Of a DNA stretch of 64,000 nt, positions 35,693-45,171 are shown piece after piece. Within the stretch, counting starts at the first letter, position 1, and every line of letters begins with the position of its first letter. The notes below the pieces were generated by a model. That model saw nothing but the letters and a program-made list of their open reading frames with translations. It was not told where the DNA came from and did not search any database. Where the stretch lies: assembly GCA_965216885.1 (NCBI GenBank), contig OZ244209.1, positions 2,852,001 through 2,916,000 on the forward strand, given 5' to 3'. Made by a program: the position numbers and the translations under genes. This DNA is from CAYNJG01 sp965216885. GTDB taxonomy: Bacteria; Planctomycetota; Planctomycetia; Pirellulales; Pirellulaceae.

Positions 35693-36991
35693 TCAGATCT
35701 CCCAGCCTTTTCGCACGTACGTCTGCAGATAGCGTTCTGCGTTCGGATTGCCGGACGCCGTGGCGGTTTCCCCGTTCCAGTCGAATCCGCCACCCGCGCG
35801 GAAGGCCGCGTTACCAAGCAACACCGTCTCGGCGAGCGGACCCGAGTAGTCAAAGTTGCACGTCGCTTTTTCGCCGCCCTTGCAAGCGTCAATGAACTCC
35901 TGGTGGAAACCCGGTGAATCCGGAATCGACTTCGGTGGTGGCGTGTAGCTGGCGAACTTCTCTTCCGGGTAGAGCTTGTAGCGCCCGAAGTCGCAGTGCA
36001 GGATCCCTTCCGTACCGATGAACACGGTATTTCCCCAGTGATCCAGGCCGTGGACTTTGAGCACGTCGGGCCCCGGTTTCGAATGATGCCAGTAGAGGTC
36101 CAACGACGGACGATCCGTCTGACGGTCGGCCGCGAATTCGAATTTCATTGCCATCTGGTTGGGCGTCGTCAGCTCGTGTGGTTCCGGACCGACAGCGTCC
36201 ACTCGAGTTGGATACTTGAGATCCAACGCCCAAAACGGAATATCCAGGATGTGGCAGCCCCAGTTGCCCGTTTCGCCCGTGCCGTAGTCCCACCAAAATC
36301 GCCAACCATACGGACAGATTGTCGGGTGGTACGTACGCTCGCGGCCCTGCCCGAGCCAGAGATCCCATTTCAACGTCGAAGGGATTGCCGGTTTGTCCTG
36401 CGGAATTTCAGGCATCCCCCGATCGCCACTCACCCAGGAGTGAACTTCAAGGACGCGGCCGATGGCGTGGCTCTTGATGAGTTCCACAACGCGATGCACG
36501 TTGTCGATCGTGTGTCGTTGCACACCTAGCTGTGTCGCCACTCCCGTCTCGGTCGCCTTCTTCGTCATGCGACGCGCCTGATCGACCGAATGCGCCATCG
36601 GCTTCTCGCAATACAAGTGCTTGCCTAGATCCATCGCAATCATGGACGGATGGAAGTGCGTGTGGTCCGGCGTACTGACCGCGACGGCGTCAATCTGGTT
36701 TGACATCGCGTCGAACATCCGGCGGTAGTCGTAGAAAGCTTTCGCCTTTGGATGCTGCTTGAATGCGTTTTTCGCGCGGTCGTGATCGACGTCACAGAGC
36801 GCAACGATGTTCTGCGACGACAGACCACTGAGGTTCGCCGCACCGCGACCTCCGCAACCGATCACGGCCACATTGAGTCGTTCATTTGGCGACTGAGCCC
36901 TTGATTTGGCGGCGGTGCCGGCCCAAACGCCAGCTCCCAGTAACGCGGACTGTTGAATAAACGATCGTCGTCGAGTCAATTTACGATTCAT
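35693..36991 (-). CDS. Twin-arginine exported Gfo/Idh/MocA family oxidoreductase
   Basis: This 432-residue NAD(P)-dependent oxidoreductase begins with a twin-arginine signal (RRRSFIQQSALLGAGVWAG). Then come the Rossmann motif VIGCGGRGAANL, ALCDVD and the family lysine in YCEKPMA (about residue 141). Its C-terminal part contains typical sugar-dehydrogenase segments (WDLWLGQGRERTYHP, WWDYGTGETGNWGCHILD). Planctomycetes have many exported members of this family, thought to act on unusual sugars in the periplasm; the substrate here is unknown. ATG at 36991 has GAGGGC six bases upstream. It is divergent from glgC with 154 bp between. Confidence 0.9.
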   Translation of the reverse strand: MNRKLTRRRSFIQQSALLGAGVWAGTAAKSRAQSPNERLNVAVIGCGGRGAANLSGLSSQNIVALCDVDHDRAKNAFKQHPKAKAFYDYRRMFDAMSNQIDAVAVSTPDHTHFHPSMIAMDLGKHLYCEKPMAHSVDQARRMTKKATETGVATQLGVQRHTIDNVHRVVELIKSHAIGRVLEVHSWVSGDRGMPEIPQDKPAIPSTLKWDLWLGQGRERTYHPTICPYGWRFWWDYGTGETGNWGCHILDIPFWALDLKYPTRVDAVGPEPHELTTPNQMAMKFEFAADRQTDRPSLDLYWHHSKPGPDVLKVHGLDHWGNTVFIGTEGILHCDFGRYKLYPEEKFASYTPPPKSIPDSPGFHQEFIDACKGGEKATCNFDYSGPLAETVLLGNAAFRAGGGFDWNGETATASGNPNAERYLQTYVRKGWEI

Positions 36992-37145
36992 GTTGGTGCC
37001 CTCATATCTGGATTCGTCTGAGCAGTTTACCATCATCAGCAGGCCGACACACATGCCGGCTATCAAACACATCACAGGAATGGTTCGCATTGATCGCCAT
37101 CTCGGGCATAATGTGCCCATCTCAAAACAATAGCGAGCAACCACC

Positions 37146-38438
37146 ATGCAGAATGTGATCACGCTGGTCCTCGGCGGGGGACGAGGCACGCGGCTCCAAC
37201 CGCTCACCAAATATCGGTCGAAGCCAGCCGTTCCCCTGGCAGGAAAGTACCGGCTGATCGACATTCCCCTGTCGAACTGCATTAACAGCGGTTTGCGGCG
37301 AATTTACGTGCTGACGCAATTCCTTTCGGTCAGCTTGCACCGCCACATTCGACAGACGTACCGCTTCGACCAGTTCAGCGGCGGCTATGTCGAACTGCTC
37401 GCTGCACAGCAAACCATGGAAGGCGGCACGGATTGGTATGAGGGTACCGCCGACGCGGTTCGAAAGAACGTCCGCTACCTCGAGCAACGTGGCATCGACT
37501 ACGTGTTGATCCTCTCCGGCGATCAGCTCTATCGCATGAACTACCTCGACATGCTGCACACGCACACACAAACTGGTGCCGATGTTTCGATCGCCGCATT
37601 GCCCGTCGATCGGGAAGACGCCAAGTCGTTTGGCATCATGCGCATCGACGATGGCGGTCGCGTAAAGGGCTTCGTCGAAAAGCCGCAGACGACCGAGGAA
37701 ATGGAATCGGTCAGCATGCCGCCCGAGTGGTTCGCCAAGAACGGCTTCGAAGCCAAAGGGCGAGATTGCCTTGCCAGTATGGGCATCTACCTGTTCAATC
37801 GCGATCTTTTGGTCGATGCACTTCGCTCAAGCTCCCACGAGGATTTCGGACGCGAGGTGTTCCCAACGCTGATCGATGACAAGCACGTTCAGGTTCACCT
37901 CTTCGACGGCTATTGGGAAGACATTGGAACGACCAAAGCGTTCTATGACGCCAACATCGCGCTGGCGAGTGCAGACCCACCCTTTAACCTTGCCGCAACC
38001 GTGGCACCCCTGTTTTCCCGCTCGCGTTTTCTACCGCCGTCCCGCATCGACGGAGCCACGGTCAGCAACAGCATCATTGCGGACGGATGTCAGATTGGAA
38101 AAGGCAGCGTCATTGAGAACAGCATCATTGGCCTTCGCTGTGTGCTTGGCGAAAACACCGTGATCAAGAACTCCGTGCTAATGGGTGCTGATGACTACGA
38201 GTCGGAAGTTGACGCCAAAGAGAACGAGCAGGCCGACGTACCACCGCTGGGTGTCGGAGCCAACTCGCACATCGAACACGCCATCATCGACAAGAACTGT
38301 CGCATCGGCCCCAATGTGGTCATCAAGCCGCCTGCCGATCCAGCGGACACGGACGGGCCCAATTTCGCTGTGCGTGAAGGGATCCCCGTCATCGAGAAGG
38401 ACGCGATCCTGCCTGCCGGATGGAAAATGGGCGGCTAA
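37146..38438 (+). CDS. glgC: Glucose-1-phosphate adenylyltransferase
   Basis: This 430-residue protein makes ADP-glucose for glycogen synthesis. The N-terminal nucleotidyltransferase domain has GGGRGTRLQPLT and the KPAVPLAGKYRLIDIPLSN block, the YEGTADAV and LSGDQLYRM motifs, and FVEKP. The C-terminal left-handed beta-helix (about 300-425) has hexapeptide repeats such as IENSIIGLRC and IDKNCRIGPN, where allosteric regulators bind. The sequence type resembles cyanobacterial and plant enzymes more than that of E. coli. It is a single gene; no other glg gene is in the window. Confidence 0.95.
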   Translation: MQNVITLVLGGGRGTRLQPLTKYRSKPAVPLAGKYRLIDIPLSNCINSGLRRIYVLTQFLSVSLHRHIRQTYRFDQFSGGYVELLAAQQTMEGGTDWYEGTADAVRKNVRYLEQRGIDYVLILSGDQLYRMNYLDMLHTHTQTGADVSIAALPVDREDAKSFGIMRIDDGGRVKGFVEKPQTTEEMESVSMPPEWFAKNGFEAKGRDCLASMGIYLFNRDLLVDALRSSSHEDFGREVFPTLIDDKHVQVHLFDGYWEDIGTTKAFYDANIALASADPPFNLAATVAPLFSRSRFLPPSRIDGATVSNSIIADGCQIGKGSVIENSIIGLRCVLGENTVIKNSVLMGADDYESEVDAKENEQADVPPLGVGANSHIEHAIIDKNCRIGPNVVIKPPADPADTDGPNFAVREGIPVIEKDAILPAGWKMGG

Positions 38439-38473
38439 CAAAATAGTTCAGCACCCCCCCGTGGCGCGCGAGA

Positions 38474-39919
38474 TTACTGCGACGACGTAAACAGACTGAG
38501 CAGCATGTTCGCCAGCAAGTCGGCGTCGTCATCGGTGACGGGTGCGAGCGGCTCCTCGTCGACGATTTCATTGATGGCCACATCGACCAGCGGACCGCTT
38601 GGCGATGAGCCAGCGTTTGAGCCAGCGCCCGTACCGGCAGTTGATTCCGCTGGCCCAGCCGGGTTGCTGCCCGTCTCGACCGGAACTGCATCGCCGGGCT
38701 GGGTGTCCGATGCAACGGCCAGCGTGTCGCGTCCGCGTCGGGATGCAGCCTGCTCCATCGGCTTGCCGTAAGTCTGCGCCAACACGATGAAATCCGAGAA
38801 TTCGACGCGACCGTCCCCGTTGGCGTCTCCGCGACTATGGCTGACATTCTGCGTCTGCCCAAAATAACGGGCCAGCACGATGAAGTCGTCGAAGCCAACT
38901 TCGCCGTCATCATCAAAGTCGGCATCGCGCTGCACGGCCGCCGGAGCGGACTGCAGCAAGATGTCCACCGTACGCAATGCGTTGACCGCCCCCACGGCAT
39001 CCGAGTTGGAAACCCGCCGCGTTGCGCCTTCCACGATCGCGTCTCGCAACTCGTCGACCGCAACGTCCGGATAGGCGGAAATCGCCAATGCCGCAACACC
39101 AGCAACATGGGCGGCCGCGACACTGGTTCCCGATGTCCGAGCGTACTCGTTATCGGAAACCGTGTTGTAGATATGCTCGCCCGGAGCGTCGACCTGGATC
39201 GCCCCCGAATTCCCAACTCGATTGCTGGTTGGCAGGCGATAGTAGGATTCCGTGTGTGCACCAACCGAAATGATGTTATTCAGTTCTGCACTGTGGACGG
39301 CGGGAAAGACGGGCGTCGCCGCAGTTTCATTACCGGCAGCGGCAACCACCAGTACATTGTTATCGGCCGCGTGCTGTAGTGCCGTCGTCATGTGCCGGGT
39401 GGAGGTCCCGCCCACACTCAGATTGATCACCTGAGCGCCATTGTCTACCGCATAGCGAATCGCGGAAGAGATATCGCTGGTTGTTGCCACACCGGCTTCA
39501 TTGAACACTCGGAGAGACATGACCGTGGCGTCGTACGCAACACCAGTGCTGCCGTAGCCGTTTCGACCGGCCGCAATCGTGCCGGACATATGCGTCCCGT
39601 GGTCGCTGGGGCTAATCGGGGAGTTATCGTCATCAACGAAATTCCAGCCGTTGAGATCGTCCGCATACCCGTTACCGTCGTCGTCCTTGCCATTCAGCAT
39701 CTCCCCGCGGTTGACCCAGACGCTACTGACAAGGTCGCGGTGAAAATCGATCCCTGAATCAATGACGGCAACGACAACACCGTCGCCTGTGTAACCCTTA
39801 TCCCATACATCAGATGCATCCAATGCATCGAGACCCCAACCGTACGTAAGCAGGTCGCGGCGCTCAAGCTGTTCGCAGACAGATGCCCGAGGGGATCGGG
39901 GCAGGAATGACCGATTCAT
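38474..39919 (-). CDS. Subtilisin-like (S8) serine protease with dockerin repeats and LEPR-like N-terminus
   Basis: This 481-residue protein starts with the LEPR-like stretch CEQLERRDLL (about 15-24) and then an S8 protease domain: Asp54 in VIDSGID, His107 in DHGTH, the oxyanion Asn in AAGNETA (197) and Ser266 in SGTSVAAAH, a complete catalytic set. After about residue 330 come two dockerin-type calcium loops (DFDDDGEVGFDDF and DANGDGRVEFSDF). A low-complexity Ser/Gly/Ala/Pro tail and an acidic end follow. No propeptide is obvious. ATG at 39919 is preferred to a TTG 13 codons upstream. Likely exported, possibly trimming or assembling other LEPR/dockerin proteins, but this is inference. Confidence 0.9.
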   Translation of the reverse strand: MNRSFLPRSPRASVCEQLERRDLLTYGWGLDALDASDVWDKGYTGDGVVVAVIDSGIDFHRDLVSSVWVNRGEMLNGKDDDGNGYADDLNGWNFVDDDNSPISPSDHGTHMSGTIAAGRNGYGSTGVAYDATVMSLRVFNEAGVATTSDISSAIRYAVDNGAQVINLSVGGTSTRHMTTALQHAADNNVLVVAAAGNETAATPVFPAVHSAELNNIISVGAHTESYYRLPTSNRVGNSGAIQVDAPGEHIYNTVSDNEYARTSGTSVAAAHVAGVAALAISAYPDVAVDELRDAIVEGATRRVSNSDAVGAVNALRTVDILLQSAPAAVQRDADFDDDGEVGFDDFIVLARYFGQTQNVSHSRGDANGDGRVEFSDFIVLAQTYGKPMEQAASRRGRDTLAVASDTQPGDAVPVETGSNPAGPAESTAGTGAGSNAGSSPSGPLVDVAINEIVDEEPLAPVTDDDADLLANMLLSLFTSSQ

Positions 39920-40227
39920 GAAGCTGACCGAAACGATTAACGGGACTGTTGGCCCCAAAACAGGGAGGTATGCACTCCCATCTTTGGTTTCATCGCGTTA
40001 ACGTTGCCGAATTCCGAAATCAAAATCAGCAATTGCCCGAAACTGCTAGCGGGCGAGTCCCTGATTCCGCGAAAAGCGGCGTGCAAGCTCGACAAAAAAC
40101 CGTCCGTGGAGCAGCGAGCGGCGAGCCCTTGCATTGCTGCCAGCAGCCATAACGTATCGAGTTGAGGACAGCCAGCTTCCAAACCGTCAAAGCAACAAAC
40201 AGCCAACCGCAATCGGCCGTTTGCCAA
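39920..40227. other. Intergenic region
   Basis: About 310 bp between the subtilase start and the end of the glutamate-synthase-family gene, both on the minus strand. No gene, hairpin with T-run or clear promoter was seen. It should contain the subtilase promoter. Confidence 0.4.
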
Positions 40228-41751
40228 CTAGGCCATCATCTTGTTCACTGCGGCAATCTGACTTTCGCTGGGTAGCCCCCACTCGCGACATTCTTCCAGC
40301 CCAAACACCTTCGACAGCGTTCGCGACCCAAACCGTTCGTCGATGATCTCCAGGTGGTCAGCACACATCATCGCGGGATGTCGAAATCCGCACGCTCGCG
40401 TCACCGCAAGCATCTCTTTTCGCAACGCGATCATGTAATTGGCCATCCGCGCCGATTTGTCTGTCGGATCGAGGCCGCGCATGAGCCATTGGCTTTGTGT
40501 CGCAACTCCCGTCGGACAATGTCCGGTATGACATTTCTGCGCCTGAATGCAACCAATGGCCATCATCGGTTCCCGCCCGACGTTGATCATGTCGCACCCC
40601 AGAGCCATCGCCAACAGCCCGCTCTCCGGGAAGCCAAGCTTGCCCGATCCGATGAACACCACGTCATCCTGAATACCAGCTTTCAGGAAGGGTTCATAGG
40701 CTCGCACAAACCCAAGCTTGAAGGGCAGGGCAACGTGGTCGGTGAATACGAGAGGTCCGGCGCCGGTGCCACCTTCACCACCGTCCACCGCGATGAAATC
40801 CACACCGCGTGACGAAGTGGCCATTTGGGTTGCCAGCTCCTCAAAGAAGCCAGTGTCGCCAACGGCGGACTTGATCCCGACCGGTAGCCCGGTTCGGTCG
40901 GCAATCGTTTCGACAAAATCCAACATGGAGTCGACATCTGAAAACGCTTTGTGGCGCGATGGACTGACGCAGTCTATCCCCATCGGTATGCCGCGGATCT
41001 GTGATATTTCGGAAGTAATCTTGGCCGCCGGAAGCAGTCCGCCCATGCCGGGCTTGGCTCCCTGGCTCAATTTAATCTCAATGGCGCGAATCGGGCTCTG
41101 CTGAACAACATCGACCAATTTCTCGAGATCGAAATTCCCGCCGACGGTGCGGCAACCAAAGTAGCCGGTACCAATTTGCCAAACGAGATCTCCCCCGTGT
41201 TGATGATGCGAGGCGACTCCGCCTTCGCCGGTGTTATGCAAACAGCCCGAGAGTTTGCAGCCGCGATTGATCGCCTCGACCGCTGCCGCACTCAGCGAGC
41301 CGTAACTCATCGCCGAAACATTGACGATCGAATTTGGACGAAACGCGTGCTTCCGTTCGCGCGCAGACCCGAGCACCTTGGCGCAGGGAATCTCGTAGCC
41401 TTCCGTGTATCCCACCGTCCCGGGGCGAAGTTCATCGAGCGGAAATGCGGAGTGCTTGATGATCAGGGAGTTTGGGGACCTCTCCAGATCATTGTCCGTC
41501 CCAAACCCGAAGTAATTATTCTGCTTCTTTGCAGACGCGTAAATCCAGCTTCTTTCGTCCCGACTGAAGGGTCGTTCCTCGTCATTGGCGGCGACAATGT
41601 ACTGGCGCAGCTCCGGGCCAATCAGCTCGAAGAAGTAGCGAAAATGCCCCAAGACAGGGAAATTCCGCAGGATCGCATGCTTCGTCTGAGTCACGTCTCG
41701 CCAGAAGACCGCAACCAACGCGACCATCAGTAGTACCACCACCCAAAACAT
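40228..41751 (-). CDS. FMN-binding glutamate synthase family protein
   Basis: This 507-residue protein corresponds to the central FMN domain of glutamate synthase, without the amidotransferase or the GXGXG domain. It begins with one transmembrane helix (MFWVVVLLMVALVAVFW), then a NYFGFGTD block and the TIM-barrel segments GEGGVASHHQHGGDL, KLSQGAKPGMGG and VDGGEGGTGAGP. Cysteines for a 3Fe-4S cluster may be those in CIQAQKCHTGHCP. Members of this membrane-anchored subfamily have not been firmly assigned a reaction; they may be ferredoxin-dependent glutamate synthase-like or act on other substrates. It has no partner gene. Confidence 0.9.
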   Translation of the reverse strand: MFWVVVLLMVALVAVFWRDVTQTKHAILRNFPVLGHFRYFFELIGPELRQYIVAANDEERPFSRDERSWIYASAKKQNNYFGFGTDNDLERSPNSLIIKHSAFPLDELRPGTVGYTEGYEIPCAKVLGSARERKHAFRPNSIVNVSAMSYGSLSAAAVEAINRGCKLSGCLHNTGEGGVASHHQHGGDLVWQIGTGYFGCRTVGGNFDLEKLVDVVQQSPIRAIEIKLSQGAKPGMGGLLPAAKITSEISQIRGIPMGIDCVSPSRHKAFSDVDSMLDFVETIADRTGLPVGIKSAVGDTGFFEELATQMATSSRGVDFIAVDGGEGGTGAGPLVFTDHVALPFKLGFVRAYEPFLKAGIQDDVVFIGSGKLGFPESGLLAMALGCDMINVGREPMMAIGCIQAQKCHTGHCPTGVATQSQWLMRGLDPTDKSARMANYMIALRKEMLAVTRACGFRHPAMMCADHLEIIDERFGSRTLSKVFGLEECREWGLPSESQIAAVNKMMA

Positions 41752-42121
41752 GACTACCTCCTACGTGTGCACCGAATGTGGCTTGTCGACTTCGGAAGTG
41801 CGCGGTGCCCCCCCTGACAACAACGTCGACAAAAAGCATCATGTGACAATTCGGCTGTACACGGAAGTGTGTCCGGCTTGCGCATAAGCGAAATGGTCCG
41901 TTTGTATCGGATACTGATCGATATCGATATTAAAACCTTAACGAAACAAGTGCCCGTTTTTTTGACGTCGATTAGACTGAACTTCCATGCGGTAAACAAC
42001 TCTGAGCCTTCGCGTTCATTCGTAGCGCCCAAGGCAGCCAATCGGCCAAAGACTTCCGTGGAGTTGACCACATCGCCCTCAGCGCCCGTCCAAAAAGCTA
42101 GTCCAATTTGAGGATATGTTC
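41752..42121. other. Divergent intergenic region with AT-rich patch
   Basis: About 370 bp between the glutamate-synthase-family gene and the third FG-GAP gene. It contains an unusually AT-rich patch around 41905-41970, including the palindrome listed separately. GAGG at 42110-42113 is the ribosome binding site for the FG-GAP gene. No coding frame here resembles a protein. Confidence 0.45.
41917..41928. promoter_or_regulatory. Candidate operator palindrome
   Basis: ATCGATATCGAT is a perfect 12-bp palindrome within an AT-rich stretch about 190 bp before the FG-GAP gene and 165 bp before the divergent glutamate-synthase-family gene. It could be a regulator-binding site; there is no direct evidence. 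Confidence 0.25.
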
Positions 42122-43633
42122 ATGAAGAAGAACCCCTTGCGTCCAAACCTTGAATCGCTGGAAGATCGCCGCGTCATGAATGTCGGGCCGATCGGCCTTC
42201 TCCATCAGCCCGCCGGTAGCGAGGCATGGATGGTCGGACGAGCAGATAGCTCGAGCGAGCTGACCATCAATAGCAAACACGCACCCGGCGAATTTACAGC
42301 CCAGGTCGTCGCCGACCTGAATGGTGATGATGTCGACGATGTGTTGGGACTGAGCGAAGACAATCGATGGGTCCTCCAGGTGAACGACGGCACGCAGTTG
42401 TTTGCTGTAGACCGTGGAGTCGCCGTTAGCAATCTCGCTGAGATCATCGGCACGGGCGACTTTGACCAGAACGGCACGATCGACGTCCTGTCCCGTGATA
42501 CGTCAAATAACCTGTGGGTTTCCAACGCCGTCAACGAACGATTGGTGAACCGCTTCTGGGGCACGATCCCTGCGGCTCCGGACCATCAGTTCATTGAAGA
42601 TTTTGATGGCGATGGCGACCTCGACTTGCTGACCGCGTCCGATGGACGCTGGCACCTGTCTCGCAATGAGGGAACGGAATTCGTGACGGAGGAATGGGGA
42701 TTCCTTGGAGACTACGGTTGGCAAGCCATCGTTAGTGGCGACTTCAATGGCGACGGTAAAGAAGATGTGGCGGGCCTCGCGGGCGACCGAACGTGGTGGC
42801 TGTGGGAGAGTACGGATACCGTTTCCGAGCATGCCCAGTACTGGGGCCACTGGAAGATGCGTGACACCTGGCACGACATCAACGCAGCCGACTTTACGAA
42901 CGACGGTAAAGACGACCTGATTGGTCGTACCGAAGACGGTCGACTGTGGGTCGGCACGGCAACCGACACCGACTTTATGACATGGACATGGGACCGTGGC
43001 TGGGTCAATCACGCCGACTGGCAGCACGTAACCATTATCGATGTCAATGACGATGGCCTGCCAGATCAAGTCGGACAGGCAAACGGCAAGAACTGGTTCT
43101 ACGGTATCAACACCGGCACCGCCGGCTTTGACAACTCGCGTTGGCAACGACAGTCGACCACCGGGTTTGTCCACCTCACCAAGAACTTCGTTGCTGAGGA
43201 AGCGGTGAATGTCGTCGCCTCCCTGCCCGAAGGAGGCATCAACATCCAGTCGAATCCGATCATCGTCACACTGAACGACGATAACCAGCTGGTGCTCAAC
43301 GGTAACGGCGAAGAGCTGGTGGGTGTCGAGGTCAAGTCGGAAAGCTCATCGCTGATACCGATTGCCGACAACAATGCAGCACCGTTCCAGTTCCTGCTCC
43401 TGAACCAGGCCAACAACGTGTCCTTCGGTAGCCTTGGACAATCCGTAGTACTCGATGAACCTTTGACGCTGGGCGTTGGCTGGGACCCAACCAGCACAGC
43501 CGATGTGACGGTCGCCGTGGGCGTTGGCGTCGAGGCAGTACCGGCAGTCCTCGCGGAACCACTCGGTGACTACGTCGACCGCGAGTACAGCACTGCGGAA
43601 TCCAACCTGCTGGCCTACGACTCGGCCAACTAG
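42122..43633 (+). CDS. FG-GAP/VCBS-repeat protein with LEPR-like N-terminus
   Basis: This 503-residue protein opens with MKKNPLRPNLESLEDRRVM, a LEPR-like signature without classical signal peptide. About seven propeller blades of roughly 50 residues follow (residues 30-320). Each has a calcium-type loop and a Trp: DLNGDDVDD, DFDQNGTID, DFDGDGDLD, DFNGDGKED, DFTNDGKDD and DVNDDGLPD. The last 170 residues have no repeats and no dockerin, unlike the two larger FG-GAP proteins. ATG at 42122 is chosen, since GAGG lies eight bases before it; an ATG two codons earlier is too close. A good terminator follows, so it is a single-gene unit. Probably an exported calcium-binding protein. Confidence 0.85.
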   Translation: MKKNPLRPNLESLEDRRVMNVGPIGLLHQPAGSEAWMVGRADSSSELTINSKHAPGEFTAQVVADLNGDDVDDVLGLSEDNRWVLQVNDGTQLFAVDRGVAVSNLAEIIGTGDFDQNGTIDVLSRDTSNNLWVSNAVNERLVNRFWGTIPAAPDHQFIEDFDGDGDLDLLTASDGRWHLSRNEGTEFVTEEWGFLGDYGWQAIVSGDFNGDGKEDVAGLAGDRTWWLWESTDTVSEHAQYWGHWKMRDTWHDINAADFTNDGKDDLIGRTEDGRLWVGTATDTDFMTWTWDRGWVNHADWQHVTIIDVNDDGLPDQVGQANGKNWFYGINTGTAGFDNSRWQRQSTTGFVHLTKNFVAEEAVNVVASLPEGGINIQSNPIIVTLNDDNQLVLNGNGEELVGVEVKSESSSLIPIADNNAAPFQFLLLNQANNVSFGSLGQSVVLDEPLTLGVGWDPTSTADVTVAVGVGVEAVPAVLAEPLGDYVDREYSTAESNLLAYDSAN

Positions 43634-43664
43634 GGTACCACGAAGACCCTCATTACAAACTCAA

Positions 43665-43699
43665 GGCCACTGCTGGGTGCACCGGCAGTGGCCTTTTTT
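43665..43699 (+). terminator. Rho-independent terminator after the FG-GAP gene
   Basis: GGCCACTGC (43665-43673) pairs perfectly with GCAGTGGCC (43685-43693), giving a nine-base-pair stem with an 11-base loop, directly followed by six Ts (43694-43699). It lies 32 bp after the stop codon. It is the clearest terminator in the window. Confidence 0.9.
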
Positions 43700-43803
43700 G
43701 TTCAGAAGCGAATTGACGATCGTGGTTCAGGTCGCCATCCAGAATTGGGATAGGCTCAGCACCGGGACAATCTAAGCACCGGGACATGCTACCCGTGCCC
43801 GGG

Positions 43804-44934
43804 CTACGCTTTCTCCGCGATCAGTAGATCCAGTTCCTCGCGAAGTCGGCCCAGAATCTCGTCGTAGCTGTACGCGCCCAGCTCCTTCGGCCCCTTTTTG
43901 AGGTTCACGAAATTCGGTCCGCACCACAGCCCCAGATCGGCATCATCCGTTTCGCCGGGACCATTCACACGACAGCCCATTACGGCGATCGTGAGCGAGT
44001 GCTCTTCCGCGTAACGCGTCATCTCTTTCACCTGTGCGGCGAGTTCAATGAACGCCTCGTTTTCGACACGTGAGCAACTGGGGCAAGCGATGATATTGAG
44101 CGTATTCAACCCAAAGTCGACCACGGATCGAACCCGACCGGCGGCAATGTCCGCGAGGATATCGCGTCCGGCCTGGATCTCCTGGGGCTTCTCCGAGTTG
44201 GGAACCGTCAACGAAACGCGAATCGTATCGCCCACACCGCGCGAGATCAGTTGTTCGAAGGCAATCCGGGTCTTGATCACTCCGTCCGGAGGCAGTCCCG
44301 CCTCGGTCACGCCCAGATGCAAGGGCACATCCGGCCGTTGCTTGGCAAATCGTTGGTTGACCTCGATGACCTTGGCTGGATCCGAATCCTTCAGGGAAAC
44401 ACAGTAGCGGGTAAAGTCGAGCGAATCGAGGAATTCGCAATGCTCCAAAGCGCTCGCCAGCATGGGTGAGATGGAATCGTCGGGATCGTAGGCATCAGCT
44501 TTCGCGGGATCGACGCTACCGCAATTCACGCCCACTCGCATTGCGCAATCATATTCCCGAGCGGTGTCCACAAGGAAGCGAACCTTTTCCTGCCACGGCT
44601 TTTCGCGCTCGTGGTGGTACAGGTGTCCTGGGTTGTAGCGAATCTTGTCTACGTGCGCGGCCACGTCCTTCGCCAGGCGATAATTTTCCTGGAGATCGAC
44701 GGACAGATTCGCTTCCGTCTGGCGACGAATTTCCGCAAGCGCGGTCGCATCCTTGGTGCTATCAACGGCGATGCGTACCACGTCGGCACCGGCATTGTGC
44801 AGCAGGTTTACGAGCTCGACAGTCGCATCAACATCTTGCGTGTGGGTTGCCGTCATACTCTGCACGGCAATCGGGTGGCCATCGCCGATCGTAATCGAGC
44901 CGATTTTTACTGGCCGCGTGGGATTTCTATTCAC
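43804..44934 (-). CDS. ispG: 4-hydroxy-3-methylbut-2-en-1-yl diphosphate synthase
   Basis: This 376-residue iron-sulfur enzyme performs the next-to-last step of the MEP isoprenoid pathway, turning the cyclic diphosphate MEcPP into HMBPP. The N-terminal barrel has GHPIAVQSMT, and the C-terminal domain has the 4Fe-4S cysteines in ACPSCSR and GCRVNGPGE. The length matches the short bacterial form, without the inserted middle domain. It stands alone and is divergent from the histidine kinase gene. Confidence 0.95.
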   Translation of the reverse strand: MNRNPTRPVKIGSITIGDGHPIAVQSMTATHTQDVDATVELVNLLHNAGADVVRIAVDSTKDATALAEIRRQTEANLSVDLQENYRLAKDVAAHVDKIRYNPGHLYHHEREKPWQEKVRFLVDTAREYDCAMRVGVNCGSVDPAKADAYDPDDSISPMLASALEHCEFLDSLDFTRYCVSLKDSDPAKVIEVNQRFAKQRPDVPLHLGVTEAGLPPDGVIKTRIAFEQLISRGVGDTIRVSLTVPNSEKPQEIQAGRDILADIAAGRVRSVVDFGLNTLNIIACPSCSRVENEAFIELAAQVKEMTRYAEEHSLTIAVMGCRVNGPGETDDADLGLWCGPNFVNLKKGPKELGAYSYDEILGRLREELDLLIAEKA

Positions 44935-45134
44935 TCAGGCACCCTTCATTTGTTGTGGCCCAAAAGTAGGGCCAACGTACGTACTTGCTGCTAACCGCAA
45001 TCTTGTGGTTTTCAACACCGCATTCCATAGCAATTTAGTTCACTGGCCAATTTCTTCGAGTGGTGGCGTGATTTCTTGGATTCGGAATTGAAAATGGGGT
45101 TTCATTCGGCGCAGTGTAACATTTTGCCAACAGC

Positions 45135-45140
45135 TATAAT
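45135..45140 (+). promoter_or_regulatory. Possible -10 element upstream of the hybrid kinase
   Basis: A perfect TATAAT lies 31 bp before the start codon of the kinase gene. No matching -35 box is present at 16-18 bp spacing, so this is only a weak candidate promoter. Confidence 0.25.
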
Positions 45141-45171
45141 TTGGGCGTCGAGACTTCCAGGACGTTAAATC

